64,000 nucleotides of DNA from Arachidicoccus sp. BS20 (GTDB taxonomy: Bacteria > Bacteroidota > Bacteroidia > Chitinophagales > Chitinophagaceae), in contig NZ_CP015971.1 in assembly GCF_001659705.1 (NCBI RefSeq), positions 2,731,029 through 2,795,028 on the forward strand. Direction: 5' to 3'. Shown piece after piece: positions 46,492 through 56,557 of the stretch. Below the pieces are notes generated by a model. The model was given only the letters and a program-made list of their open reading frames with translations. It was not told where the DNA came from and ran no database searches. The first letter of the stretch is position 1. Each line of letters starts with the position of its first letter. The position numbers and the translations under genes were made by a program.

Positions 46492-49365
46492 ATGGCAGGG
46501 AAAAAAGGTATTATTTTATTCTTCGCATGGATATTTTCAACTTTGTTTTTGCGCGCAAATGCTCAAAGAAATTTTATTTCTGCAACGGCTTCGGTCAATA
46601 GTACGCAGGCATTTTTGGCTGCGGACAATAATGTGAAAACAGGATGGACGTTAAACAAAAATGATTTGTCAGATAATCAGTATTTGCAGCTTGCTTTATC
46701 CAAGCCGGGAAATATAGATGCGCTGCAATTTTCGGTTAAAGGAATCTCTTCGCAGGCATTGCAGAAATTGTTAGACATATATGTAACTTATGACCCTGCA
46801 AATCCGGGCGAAGCAGTTAACTATACTGTCAGCAATCGGAATAATAATATCGTTTTTTCTTTCAAGCCGAAATATGGCGCACATGTGAAACTGACTTTCA
46901 AAGGCGGTATCGCAAACACTTCATTTACTATCAATGAAATTACAACAGCGTATGCAACAGACGCAGTAACAACGGCAGGCAATGGAGATTTAAAAAATCA
47001 AACATGGATGAATGCTTCGTTACCGATTGCGCAGCGTGTAAAGGATTTGCTCGCAGCAATGACGCCTGCCGATAAAATGGAGCTTTTGCGCGAAGGCTGG
47101 GGCATTCCGGGCATTCCGCGTTTAGGCATTCCTTTCGTGAATAAAGTGGAAGCTATTCATGGTTTTTCTTACGGTAGCGGGGCAACTATTTTTCCGCAAT
47201 CCATTGCGCTTGCCGCCACCTGGGATAAAAATCTGGTGGAAAAAGTTGGCGAAACAATCGGCGATGAAACGGCAAGCGCGCATACAGCGCAGGCTTGGTC
47301 GCCGGTATTGGATGTAGCGCAAGACCCGCGCTGGGGGCGTTGCGAAGAAACGTATGGCGAAGACCCGGTGCTGGTTTCAGATATTGGCGGCGCGTGGATT
47401 GAAGGTATGGAATCGAAAGGCATTATGGTAACGCCCAAACATTTTGCAGCGCATGGCGCACCGCTTGGCGGGCGAGATTCGCATAGTATCGGTTTATCCG
47501 AAAGGGAGCTTCGCGAAATTCATTTAGTGCCTTTTCGCGAAGCGGTGGAAAAATATCATGCAGATGCTATCATGGTTAATTATTCTACCATTAACGGTGA
47601 GCCGAGCGCTAAAAGCAAATGGTTGCTGAAAGATGTTTTAAGAGATGAATGGGGCTTTAAAGGTTTTGTGGTAAGCGATTGCGGCGCTATCGGCAATCTC
47701 ACAAGTCGCAAACATTATGTGGCAAAAGATGTGGTGGAAGCGGCGAATGAAGCTTTAGCCGCAGGCGTTGCCACCAATTGCGGCGACACGTATAACAATC
47801 CTGAAGTAATAGCTGCCGCAAAAGACGGAAGAATAAATATGGATAACCTGAATTTTACTTGCGCTACTTTATTATCCACCATGTTCAGAAAAGGACTGTT
47901 TGAACACAATCCTTCAAAGCCGCTGAACTGGCACATCACTTATCCCGGTTGGAGAAGCCCCGAACACAAAGCAATGGCAAGAAAAGCGGAAGACGAAGCC
48001 ATTGTATTATTGAAGAATGATAGTAACGTTTTGCCGCTTAAGAAAACACTCAGTTCAATTGCCGTAATTGGTCCCGGCGCAGATGATTTACAGCCCGGCG
48101 ATTATACTGCAGCATTGCAACCGGGTCAATTGATTTCTGTTTTATCGGGAATAAAAAATGCTGTAAGTGCCGGCACGAAAGTGTTGTACCAAAAAGGCTG
48201 TGAATTTTGGGGAACGGACAGCCTGAATATTGATGGCGCGGTGAACATAGCAAAGCAGGCGGATGTTGCTGTTCTTGTTTTGGGCGATTGCTCTACAAGC
48301 GAAGCCGTGCATGGCATTAAAAAAACTTCGGGCGAAGCCAATGATTATGCTTCTTTGATTTTATCCGGCGAGCAGGAAAAATTACTGGAAGCCATATGCG
48401 AAACAGGCAAACCCGTTGTATTGATTTTACAATCCGGACGCCCTTATAATTTATCTTATGCATCGAAGCATTGCAAGGCTATTTTGGTCAACTGGCTGCC
48501 CGGCGAAGAGGGTGGTCCCGCAACGGCAGATGTATTGTTCGGCGATTACAATCCTGCGGGTCGCCTGCCGATGACTTTTCCGCAAAGCGCGGCGCAGCTT
48601 CCTTTGTACTACAATTTCAAGCCATCGGGCAGAGGCTATAATTATGTGGATATGAGCTTTTATCCGTTGTATTCTTTTGGCTATGGTTTGAGTTATACCA
48701 CGTTTGAATATTCCGATTTGCAAACTTCTATCGAAGAAAACGGCATCGTGGACGTGAGCGCTAAAGTCCGCAATACGGGAATGCTTGCGGGCGATGAAGT
48801 AGCACAGTTATACATCACGGAGATGTATTCAAGCGTGGATACAAGAGTAATGCAGTTGAAAAATTTTACAAGAATCCATTTGCAGCCCGGAGAAACAAAA
48901 ACGGTTTCGTTTAAGCTCACGCCTTATGATTTATCGTTGCTGAATGTGGATATGGACAGAGTGGTTGAGCCCGGAACATTCAAGATTATGGTCGGCGGCA
49001 GAAGCCCTTTGTTTGTTGCCGACGATAAAATAAAAAACAGCGTGGGCTATCGTTCTTCCGCCGAAGGTGTGAACGATACGATTGATTATCAGAAAGCATT
49101 TGCTGCGGATTTTATGATATCAAAAGGCGGTTTTGAAAATGATTCTATTACCGGAAAAAAGCAATTGTATGTGAATGTAAAAAATGCGGGCAACATTACG
49201 GATGCCGATAAAATCAGTATGTATATCGATGGCAAATATGTTGATGAACATCATTTTGAAATAAAGCCGGGCGAAAGCAAAAAGGTCGATTTCAATTTTG
49301 ATTATCCAAATGCAAAGACCGTTGTATTTACGACAAAGCATAAAAACCTCATAGTAAATTTATGA
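46492..49365 (+). CDS. GH3-family glycosidase with N-terminal discoidin-like domain
   Basis: 957 residues. After the signal peptide (LFLRANAQ) comes a discoidin-like (F5/8C) module (about 25-155: ASVNSTQAFLAADNNVKTGW). Then the GH3 barrel with DPRWGRCEETYGEDPVL and nucleophile Asp396 in FVVSDCGAIGN, the C-terminal domain (EDEAIVLLKNDSNVLPL), a fibronectin-III-like domain (GDEVAQLYITEMYSS), and an extra C-terminal beta domain (NVKNAGNITDADKISMYIDG). The enzyme probably acts on beta-linked xylose, arabinose or glucose ends. Its stop overlaps the next start by four bases (ATGA at 49362), consistent with translational coupling. Confidence 0.92.
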   Translation: MAGKKGIILFFAWIFSTLFLRANAQRNFISATASVNSTQAFLAADNNVKTGWTLNKNDLSDNQYLQLALSKPGNIDALQFSVKGISSQALQKLLDIYVTYDPANPGEAVNYTVSNRNNNIVFSFKPKYGAHVKLTFKGGIANTSFTINEITTAYATDAVTTAGNGDLKNQTWMNASLPIAQRVKDLLAAMTPADKMELLREGWGIPGIPRLGIPFVNKVEAIHGFSYGSGATIFPQSIALAATWDKNLVEKVGETIGDETASAHTAQAWSPVLDVAQDPRWGRCEETYGEDPVLVSDIGGAWIEGMESKGIMVTPKHFAAHGAPLGGRDSHSIGLSERELREIHLVPFREAVEKYHADAIMVNYSTINGEPSAKSKWLLKDVLRDEWGFKGFVVSDCGAIGNLTSRKHYVAKDVVEAANEALAAGVATNCGDTYNNPEVIAAAKDGRINMDNLNFTCATLLSTMFRKGLFEHNPSKPLNWHITYPGWRSPEHKAMARKAEDEAIVLLKNDSNVLPLKKTLSSIAVIGPGADDLQPGDYTAALQPGQLISVLSGIKNAVSAGTKVLYQKGCEFWGTDSLNIDGAVNIAKQADVAVLVLGDCSTSEAVHGIKKTSGEANDYASLILSGEQEKLLEAICETGKPVVLILQSGRPYNLSYASKHCKAILVNWLPGEEGGPATADVLFGDYNPAGRLPMTFPQSAAQLPLYYNFKPSGRGYNYVDMSFYPLYSFGYGLSYTTFEYSDLQTSIEENGIVDVSAKVRNTGMLAGDEVAQLYITEMYSSVDTRVMQLKNFTRIHLQPGETKTVSFKLTPYDLSLLNVDMDRVVEPGTFKIMVGGRSPLFVADDKIKNSVGYRSSAEGVNDTIDYQKAFAADFMISKGGFENDSITGKKQLYVNVKNAGNITDADKISMYIDGKYVDEHHFEIKPGESKKVDFNFDYPNAKTVVFTTKHKNLIVNL

Positions 49366-51620
49366 GCAGGCATACACATAGCAAAACAGTCTTTTTAGCA
49401 TTATTGTTTTTAATGTTGTCTATTGATTTGTCTGCGCAAAAAGAAGGCATATCTAAAATTTATCCTACAACATACAAAGACTGGGCAAATGGTTTTTTGT
49501 CCGGCAACGGCAAAATGGGCATCATCGTTTTCGGCAATCCGTTGAACGAAACGGTGGTGTATAATGACCGCTATTTCAACCTTGCAAAAACTAAAGACCG
49601 CAGCTTCGCCCAAGTGAGCAAAGAAGATTTGCAAAAAATAAAAGAGCTGTGCGCTGAAGGCAAGTTTGGCGAAGCAGATACGCTTGCCACGGTATCGGCG
49701 CATTACAGCGGCGGCGGCGATGGCAACATACATCCCGGTTACGAAATGAAAATCCATATTGATTCGTCGGGGAAAATTTCCAACTATGAAAGAGTCTGCA
49801 ATTTCCGCACAGGAGAAATTATTGTGAAATGGCACGACAACCGCGGCGATTGGCAGAGAAAATCTTTTGTATCCAGAAAAGATAATGTAGTGGTACAATC
49901 AATAACGGCGCCTACAAATGCAAAGCTGAATTGTACTTTGTTACTGAATACAAACGCTGACATGGGTTTTCCGAAAGGCATGGATTTTATGAATGTTTCT
50001 GATGCGGATTACTTAAACTTTCGCGCAAAATATCCGGAAGGAACGGGCGACGTAGGTTACGAAGGTGCTACGCGCGTGATTGTTCATGGCGGAAAAAAAT
50101 ATATGGAAGGAAATGTGCTGCACATTGTGAATGCACAATCGGTGTTGTTGCTTACGCGCACAAAAAAATATTACACAGATTGCGAAGCACAGTGGAATAA
50201 AAAATTGCTTCAAAAAGAATTGCAAAACATTCCTGCCAATTACAACACCTTATTACAAGGGCAAATTGAAACGCACGAAAAAATATTCGACAGGGTGCAG
50301 TTCAGTTTAAACGCTAATCCTGCCGATGAATTAAAAACCAATGAAGCATTGCTTGCGGAACAAAGAAATTCTCCCGATGCTGTCAAAGCATTGTGGGAAC
50401 GGATTTTTTATGCAGGCAGGTATTATTTTTTATCGTCTTCCGATTCCATTAATCCGCCCGATTTGTTAGGCATTTGGGCGGGCGATTGCAGCGCCGGCTG
50501 GGGCGGTTATTATCATTTGGATGCCAATCTGAATTTGCAGGTTGCGGGCGGCAATATCGGTAATATGCCGGAGTGTATGGAAGGTTATTTTTCGCTGAAT
50601 GAAGCGTGGCGGAAAGATTTTGAAATCAATGCAACAAAACTGCTGGGCTGTCGCGGCATGGTGGCTGCGGGGAATACGCCCGGAAGGACTTCGGGACTGA
50701 TGGCGAACATCAACTATTATTATCCTTATCAATATGCAACGGGCGAAGAAGGCTGGCTGCTATACCCGTTTTGGGAACATTACATGATAACCGGCGACAA
50801 GAAATTTTTGCGGGAGCAACTGTATCCTTTGTTGAAAGATATGGGTTATTTCTATGAAGATTTTTTGAAGCTAAAAGACAGCACTGGGCATTATATTTTT
50901 GCCGGTTCGGTTTCTCCCGAAAACCAGCCGTCTAATCTTCATGTGTCGTTGTTGAACAATTCTTTGTTCGATATTTCGGGAGCAAAATTTTGCCTTTCCA
51001 CTTTGCTTAAAACCTGCAATATTCTAGGATTACAGCAATCCGAAATGAGTGAAATAAAAAAGTGGACAAAAATATTACAACTGCTTCCGCCGTACCTGAT
51101 TAATAACTATGAAAATGCCGGGCATGGAATTTTACACAGCGCGCTTATTGCTGCCAACCTAAAAAATTCCGAAGCCGTTTACCATAAACTTTTACGTTTA
51201 ACCAAAGAAGATTTTTATTTCAATAGTTTGGCTACGGCTCATTATCCTAATCATAGAACTTTTTGTACAGATGTATGCAACACGGTGCCTGCTATTTTTA
51301 TGGAAATGCTGGTGGGTTCGGATTCGGGAACATTGGAGCTTTTACCTGCATTGCCGGAGTATTTAAGTAGCGGAAGCATCGCCGGAATAAAAGGCAGAAA
51401 TCGCGTAACCGTGCAGCAATTAAATTGGAATATGCAAACGCATGAAGTGAACTGTGTTTTGGTTTCTGATGTAAACCAAACGATAAGTTTAATCTTTAGG
51501 AAAGGAATTAAAAACATCGTTTCAAATGCTCATGTTTCTCCTTCTCCATTGAAAAATAATATGGCAAGAAAAATACGATTGAAAAAAGCAAAACAGGTGC
51601 ATATTAAAATATCATTTTAA
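49362..51620 (+). CDS. GH95-type glycosidase (six-hairpin fold)
   Basis: 752 residues with signal peptide (LMLSIDLSAQ). N-terminal beta-sandwich: WANGFLSGNGKMGIIVFGNP and NETVVYNDRYFNLAKTKD. The (alpha/alpha)6 part has LLGIWAGDCSAGWGGYYHLD and ANLNLQVAGGN, corresponding to the region that in characterised GH95 fucosidases reads as an NIN motif. Here it is D-A-N, so the first Asn is replaced by Asp. GH95 members remove alpha-L-fucose or alpha-L-galactose. The length and order fit the family, but the catalytic neighbourhood is divergent, so specificity is uncertain. It is coupled to the GH3 gene by overlap and to the GH2 gene by a TAATG junction at 51618-51622. Confidence 0.85.
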   Translation: MSRHTHSKTVFLALLFLMLSIDLSAQKEGISKIYPTTYKDWANGFLSGNGKMGIIVFGNPLNETVVYNDRYFNLAKTKDRSFAQVSKEDLQKIKELCAEGKFGEADTLATVSAHYSGGGDGNIHPGYEMKIHIDSSGKISNYERVCNFRTGEIIVKWHDNRGDWQRKSFVSRKDNVVVQSITAPTNAKLNCTLLLNTNADMGFPKGMDFMNVSDADYLNFRAKYPEGTGDVGYEGATRVIVHGGKKYMEGNVLHIVNAQSVLLLTRTKKYYTDCEAQWNKKLLQKELQNIPANYNTLLQGQIETHEKIFDRVQFSLNANPADELKTNEALLAEQRNSPDAVKALWERIFYAGRYYFLSSSDSINPPDLLGIWAGDCSAGWGGYYHLDANLNLQVAGGNIGNMPECMEGYFSLNEAWRKDFEINATKLLGCRGMVAAGNTPGRTSGLMANINYYYPYQYATGEEGWLLYPFWEHYMITGDKKFLREQLYPLLKDMGYFYEDFLKLKDSTGHYIFAGSVSPENQPSNLHVSLLNNSLFDISGAKFCLSTLLKTCNILGLQQSEMSEIKKWTKILQLLPPYLINNYENAGHGILHSALIAANLKNSEAVYHKLLRLTKEDFYFNSLATAHYPNHRTFCTDVCNTVPAIFMEMLVGSDSGTLELLPALPEYLSSGSIAGIKGRNRVTVQQLNWNMQTHEVNCVLVSDVNQTISLIFRKGIKNIVSNAHVSPSPLKNNMARKIRLKKAKQVHIKISF

Positions 51621-54304
51621 TGAACTCAAATTCAAGAATAGTAATGTTTAGCTTATATAAGAAAATAGGATTTTTATTTTGTGTATTATTTCTGTCTGTA
51701 GTAGCAAAGGCGCAGCAGCCTTATGTCCTTTCTTCGGGATGGATGTTGAGTGATTCCGCAAAAATTCAACAAACCGGGAGCGATATTTCTTCCTTACATT
51801 TTCATACGGATAATTGGTACAAAGCAACGGTTCCGGGAACGGTTTTGACTTCTTTGGTAAACGATAAAGTTTATCCCGAACCTTTGTATGGCGAGAATAA
51901 CAGACCCGATAAAATAAGCGATAGCCTTTGCCGGACTTCGTATTGGTACAGGACTGTTTTTATTACGCCGGAGAATTATACCGGCAAGCAGATATGGCTG
52001 AATTTCGACGGTATTAATTATGCTGCGCAGGTTTGGGTTAATGGTCATCAGGTCGGAGAAATCAAAGGCGCTTTTGCGCGCGGTATTTTTGACGTTACCA
52101 AATTTGTAAAACCCGGAAAGAAAGCTGTGCTGGCGGTTTTGGTATCGCCGCAGCCGCATCCCGGCGTGCCGGAAGAGCAAACGATTAAAAACGGAGTAGG
52201 CAGCAACGGCGGCATTTCGGCAATTGACGGACCTACGTTTTTATGCTCCATGGGTTGGGACTGGATTCCTGCTATTCGTGATAGAAATACAGGCATTTGG
52301 CAAAAGGTTTTTCTTTCTGCATCAGGAGCAGTACAAATACAAAATCCATACATTACGACAGACGTTTCTATTCCCGATTTGAAAACGGCTGATGTGCATA
52401 TTGAAACAACTTTAAGCAACACAAGCAATGCAACTCAAACGGGAATTTTAAAAGGTACTTTCGGCAATGTTTCTTTTGAGAAAAAAATTACAGTTGAAGG
52501 CGATGCTAATAAATTAATTGTATTCAATTCCGCAGATTTTTCGCAATTGCATTTAATTAATCCGAAATTGTGGTGGCCCAATGGATTCGGCGCACAAAAC
52601 CTGTATCATCTTACATTGAGTTTTACCATCAACGGCAAAACATCTGATGTTTATCAAACCGATTTCGGTGTCAGAAAAATTACTTATTCTGTTCCTGATG
52701 CGGATAACCTGACGGTTTCAGTGAACGGTGTAAAAGTGATGTGCAAAGGCGGCGACTGGGGCATGGACGAAGCGATGAAACGTATTCCAAAAGCAAGATT
52801 GGAAACGCAGATAAGAATGCATGCGCTGGCAAATTATACCATGATTCGCAACTGGGTAGGACAAAGTACGAGCGAAGATTTTTACGATTTATGCGACAAG
52901 TACGGCATCATGCTGTGGGACGAATTTTTTCAGCCAAATCCCGGCGATGGACCCAATCCGACCGACACGGCATTATATCTGGCGAATGTAAAAGAAAAAA
53001 TATTGCGCTTTCGCAATCATCCTTCCATCGCTATTTGGTGCGGGCGCAACGAAGGTTATCCGCCCAAAAATATTGACAGTGCGCTGCGCAAAATGATGAA
53101 AATACTTGACCCCGCGCGTTTGTATCAGCCAAGCTCAACGGCGGGCAGAGGTGTTAATTCGGGCGGACCTTACCATTGGCAGCCGCCTGCGAATTATTAC
53201 AATTTCGGCGAAGCGTTTAAAACGGAAATAGGCAGCGTTTCCGTGCCTACGCTTCAATCTGTTCACGACATGATGCCGCAAAAAGATTGGGAAGTAATTA
53301 ATGATGATTGGGCGGAACATGACTTTGCCAACGGCGCGCAAGATGGTTTGGGCTATAGAAAAATGCTTGGTAAAAGATATGGTAAAGTTATTAATCTTGC
53401 GGACTTTGTAAGAAAGGCGCAGCTCGCCAATTACGAAGCCTTCCGTGCTTTGTACGAAGGGCGCAATGCAAAATTATTCGCGCCGTGCACGGGTGTGCTT
53501 ACATGGATGAGCAATCCTGCGCAGCCGAGTTTTGTATGGCAGATTTATTCCCACGATTTAGAGCCGAATGCTTCTCTATTTGCTGCTAAAGAAGCTTGTG
53601 AGCCAGTCCATATCCAGTTAAATGAAAAAACACATGAAGTGCAGGTCATCAACAATCTGCCGAATGCAATCAAAGGTAACGCTTATTTGCAGGTGTATAA
53701 TTTGGACAGTAAACAAATTTACACGCAGCAATTTGCTGTGAATGCTTTGCCGTCTGCGGCTATAACACTGGATTCGGTAAATTGGCTGAAACCCTTGCCC
53801 GATGTTTTTTTTGTAAAACTGGAATTGAAAGATAATGACGGTAAATTACTTTCGGATAATTTTTACTGGCAGGCAAATAAAACACATCCGAATGACCTTA
53901 CAAGTCTTAATCAATTGCCTTTTGCAACGCTGAATTTAACGGTAAAGAGAACGGATGAAAACGGAAAATGTTTGTTGAAAGTTACAGTACATAACAATAG
54001 TAAATCCATTGCATTGATGGCTCACTTGCAGTTGCACGGGCAAAAATCGGATAAGCGTATTCTGCCTGTGTTTTATTCCGGTAATTATATTTCATTAATT
54101 CCGAATGAATCGCGAACAGTAACGATAGAAGCGGATTTGAAAGACTTGCACGGCGAAAAGCCTTTGATAAAAGTTGATGGTTGGAATGTAGGCGTCAAGC
54201 CTTTTGAAAATGCAACCGTTGCCGTTGAATTGAATAAAGAATCGCAGGTAAGTTCCTGGGCAAAAACAGGATTGCCGATTGATTATGGTGTTGCAGAAAA
54301 ATAA
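51620..54304 (+). CDS. GH2-family enzyme, beta-mannosidase/exo-glucosaminidase-like
   Basis: 894 residues (an in-frame ATG at 51644 gives a more usual signal peptide). Signal ends near VAKAQ. Sugar-binding domain (WYRTVFITPENYTGKQ, INYAAQVWVNGHQVGEIKG), Ig-like domain, and a barrel with acid/base Glu478 in IWCGRNEGYPP and nucleophile Glu536 in TEIGSVSVPT. The MGWDWIPAIRDRNTGIW segment and general layout match the GH2 branch that includes beta-mannosidases and exo-beta-glucosaminidases. It follows the GH95-type gene with a one-base stop/start overlap and is separated by 186 bases from the next gene. The true sugar is not determined. Confidence 0.9.
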   Translation: MNSNSRIVMFSLYKKIGFLFCVLFLSVVAKAQQPYVLSSGWMLSDSAKIQQTGSDISSLHFHTDNWYKATVPGTVLTSLVNDKVYPEPLYGENNRPDKISDSLCRTSYWYRTVFITPENYTGKQIWLNFDGINYAAQVWVNGHQVGEIKGAFARGIFDVTKFVKPGKKAVLAVLVSPQPHPGVPEEQTIKNGVGSNGGISAIDGPTFLCSMGWDWIPAIRDRNTGIWQKVFLSASGAVQIQNPYITTDVSIPDLKTADVHIETTLSNTSNATQTGILKGTFGNVSFEKKITVEGDANKLIVFNSADFSQLHLINPKLWWPNGFGAQNLYHLTLSFTINGKTSDVYQTDFGVRKITYSVPDADNLTVSVNGVKVMCKGGDWGMDEAMKRIPKARLETQIRMHALANYTMIRNWVGQSTSEDFYDLCDKYGIMLWDEFFQPNPGDGPNPTDTALYLANVKEKILRFRNHPSIAIWCGRNEGYPPKNIDSALRKMMKILDPARLYQPSSTAGRGVNSGGPYHWQPPANYYNFGEAFKTEIGSVSVPTLQSVHDMMPQKDWEVINDDWAEHDFANGAQDGLGYRKMLGKRYGKVINLADFVRKAQLANYEAFRALYEGRNAKLFAPCTGVLTWMSNPAQPSFVWQIYSHDLEPNASLFAAKEACEPVHIQLNEKTHEVQVINNLPNAIKGNAYLQVYNLDSKQIYTQQFAVNALPSAAITLDSVNWLKPLPDVFFVKLELKDNDGKLLSDNFYWQANKTHPNDLTSLNQLPFATLNLTVKRTDENGKCLLKVTVHNNSKSIALMAHLQLHGQKSDKRILPVFYSGNYISLIPNESRTVTIEADLKDLHGEKPLIKVDGWNVGVKPFENATVAVELNKESQVSSWAKTGLPIDYGVAEK

Positions 54305-54490
54305 TTAAAAATCGATAGTCTTCGCAGTAGTGAAAACGAAACATTGAACGACATTTAATTTTATACGATTATGAATTTTAATATAGACGAAAAATCTTTG
54401 TGCCTCAATTACTCTGTGTATTCTCTGTGTGAAATTTCTTTTAGTCTATTTGGTATTTCACTTTCGTATTAGAACTATTAAACTCAAATT

Positions 54491-56545
54491 ATGTTTTTTC
54501 TTTGTATAAATTTATGCAGTACCAGATGCGCGAAGCGACTATTAATTTCGTTATTATGTTGCTTTGCCTTTATAGTTGCACGCGCAGGTGTTATCCGCAT
54601 CAAAATCACAAAAATCGAATCCCCGACTTTCGATGGAAGAACATTCGGTACAGTCGGCGCGTATGAAAAAATTATAGGAAAAGTTTATTGCGAAGTCAAT
54701 CCTTTATCTCCGAAAAATTCCTGTATCACAGATATTGAATATGCGCCAAAAAACAAGGATGGCATGGTTGAATATTCAATGGACTTTTATATTTTAAAAC
54801 CTGTTGATGAATGCAAAGGCAATCACAAGCTTTTCTTTGAAATAAATAATCGCGGCGGCAAAGCGTTTGGTGGGTTTAATGAAAGCGGCGGTGGTAATAA
54901 TCCCACAACTTCAAAAGATGCCGGCAATGCTTTTTTGATGAAGCAAGGTTATACGATTGCATGGTGTGGCTGGGATATTTCTGCCGGTCATATCAATAAT
55001 AATTTAACGATTCAGGTGCCTGTTGCAAAGAATAAAGACGGTTCGTCTATAACAGGCCAGTCTTATGAATATATCTGTTTTGATAATCCGAATGCACAAA
55101 CCTACGACTTACATTATGCTGCGGAAACGTTGGATAAAACAAAAGCTACGCTTACCGTAAAGAAACATTTGAACGATGCCGCAACGGATGTTCCTTCCGA
55201 CCAATGGGAATATATAAATGATAAAAAGATTGCTTTGCTCCCGAAAGGAACGCCGTTTAAGCAATCATTCATTTATGAATTTCGATATACGGCGAAAGAC
55301 CCGTTGGTAGCGGGTTTGAGCTTGGCGGCGACAAGGGATTTCGTTTCTTTTCTTCGGTATGCAAAAGCAGATAATTTCGGTAATCCGAATCCTTTGGCAG
55401 GAGATATTCAATATACTTTCAGTTATGGCGTTTCGCAATCTGCGCGGTATATCAACGACTTTCAGACTTTGGGTTTTAATGAAGATGAACAAGGAAGACG
55501 TGTTTTTGACGGCATCGAAAATTGGTTAGGCGGCGGCGATGGCGTTGGCATCAATTATCGTTTTGCGCAGCCGGGCAGAACGGAACGCAACCGGCAGGAA
55601 CATCTTTTTCCCGAAGGAATTTTTCCCTTTGCTTTTCCAAAGCTGAAAGATATTTACAGTAAGAAAATTGCAGGAAGATTGGATGGATATGCTTCTGCCA
55701 AAAATTATCCGAAAGATATTGAAGTTAATTCCGCAAATGAATATTGGAGTAAAGCGGCTTCCTTACTTCATTCTGATTTGAATGGGAATGATTTACCCGA
55801 CCCGCCGAATGTACGTTTCTTTTTAATCTCCGGAATGCAGCATGGCACAGGCAATGGGAAAAGCAAAGGCGTTTGTCAGCAATTCCAAAATCCTACAAGA
55901 GCCGAACCGGTTTTGCGGGCGTTGTTTATGGATTTGGACAGTTGGGTTACAAAAAATATTGCGCCGCCAAACAGCATGGTGCCGCGCGTTGCAGACGGCA
56001 CGGCCGCTTTTGCGAAAGCGGATAAAAATTCTTTTACGGGAAAAGTTCCGGCAAAAGAACTGGGCTGGAAAAATATTCCCGGCGTTACTTATACAGGATT
56101 GATAACCGTGCGCCATGTGATAGATTACGGCGCACAGTTCGGCAAGGGAATTATTTCAAAATATCCCGAGCGTCCGGGAAATAAAGCATATAAAAATTTT
56201 GTTTCCAAAGTGGACACGGACGATAATGAAATCGCCGGCATACATACGCCGCAAACTGCCGTTCCGCTTGGAACATACACCAGCTGGGCATTGCGCAGAA
56301 AAGGTTTTGCCGAAAATGACGGCGGCGAAGCATCGGGACAGTTTATTCCTTTTGCAAAAACAAAAGCGGAACGTTTGCAAACGCATGACCCTCGTCTTTC
56401 GCTTGAAGAAAGATACGGCACGCATGAAGGCTATGTCAATGCTGTAAAAAAAGCGGTTTCGTTGTTGGAAACCCAACGCTTGCTTTTAAAAGAAGATGGC
56501 GAGAGATATGTTGAAGATGCTGAAAAAAGTAGTATACTCAAATAA
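54491..56545 (+). CDS. Secreted PF20091-type alpha/beta-hydrolase
   Basis: 684 residues with signal peptide (CCFAFIVARAG). The mature N-terminus (KITKIESPTFDGRTFGTVGA, YEKIIGKVYCEVNP) and KLFFEINNRGGKAFGGFN match the alpha/beta-hydrolase-domain family PF20091. The nucleophile elbow is FSYGVSQSAR (Ser in GVSQS), and the C-terminal half carries conserved DGIENWLGGGDGVGINYRF and ISGMQHGTG. Members are secreted esterases of unclear substrate, found in glycan loci. It probably removes an acyl or aryl ester from the target polymer. It is 12 bases upstream of the GH43 gene. Confidence 0.82.
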   Translation: MFFLCINLCSTRCAKRLLISLLCCFAFIVARAGVIRIKITKIESPTFDGRTFGTVGAYEKIIGKVYCEVNPLSPKNSCITDIEYAPKNKDGMVEYSMDFYILKPVDECKGNHKLFFEINNRGGKAFGGFNESGGGNNPTTSKDAGNAFLMKQGYTIAWCGWDISAGHINNNLTIQVPVAKNKDGSSITGQSYEYICFDNPNAQTYDLHYAAETLDKTKATLTVKKHLNDAATDVPSDQWEYINDKKIALLPKGTPFKQSFIYEFRYTAKDPLVAGLSLAATRDFVSFLRYAKADNFGNPNPLAGDIQYTFSYGVSQSARYINDFQTLGFNEDEQGRRVFDGIENWLGGGDGVGINYRFAQPGRTERNRQEHLFPEGIFPFAFPKLKDIYSKKIAGRLDGYASAKNYPKDIEVNSANEYWSKAASLLHSDLNGNDLPDPPNVRFFLISGMQHGTGNGKSKGVCQQFQNPTRAEPVLRALFMDLDSWVTKNIAPPNSMVPRVADGTAAFAKADKNSFTGKVPAKELGWKNIPGVTYTGLITVRHVIDYGAQFGKGIISKYPERPGNKAYKNFVSKVDTDDNEIAGIHTPQTAVPLGTYTSWALRRKGFAENDGGEASGQFIPFAKTKAERLQTHDPRLSLEERYGTHEGYVNAVKKAVSLLETQRLLLKEDGERYVEDAEKSSILK

Positions 56546-56557
56546 TTATTTTTAGTT

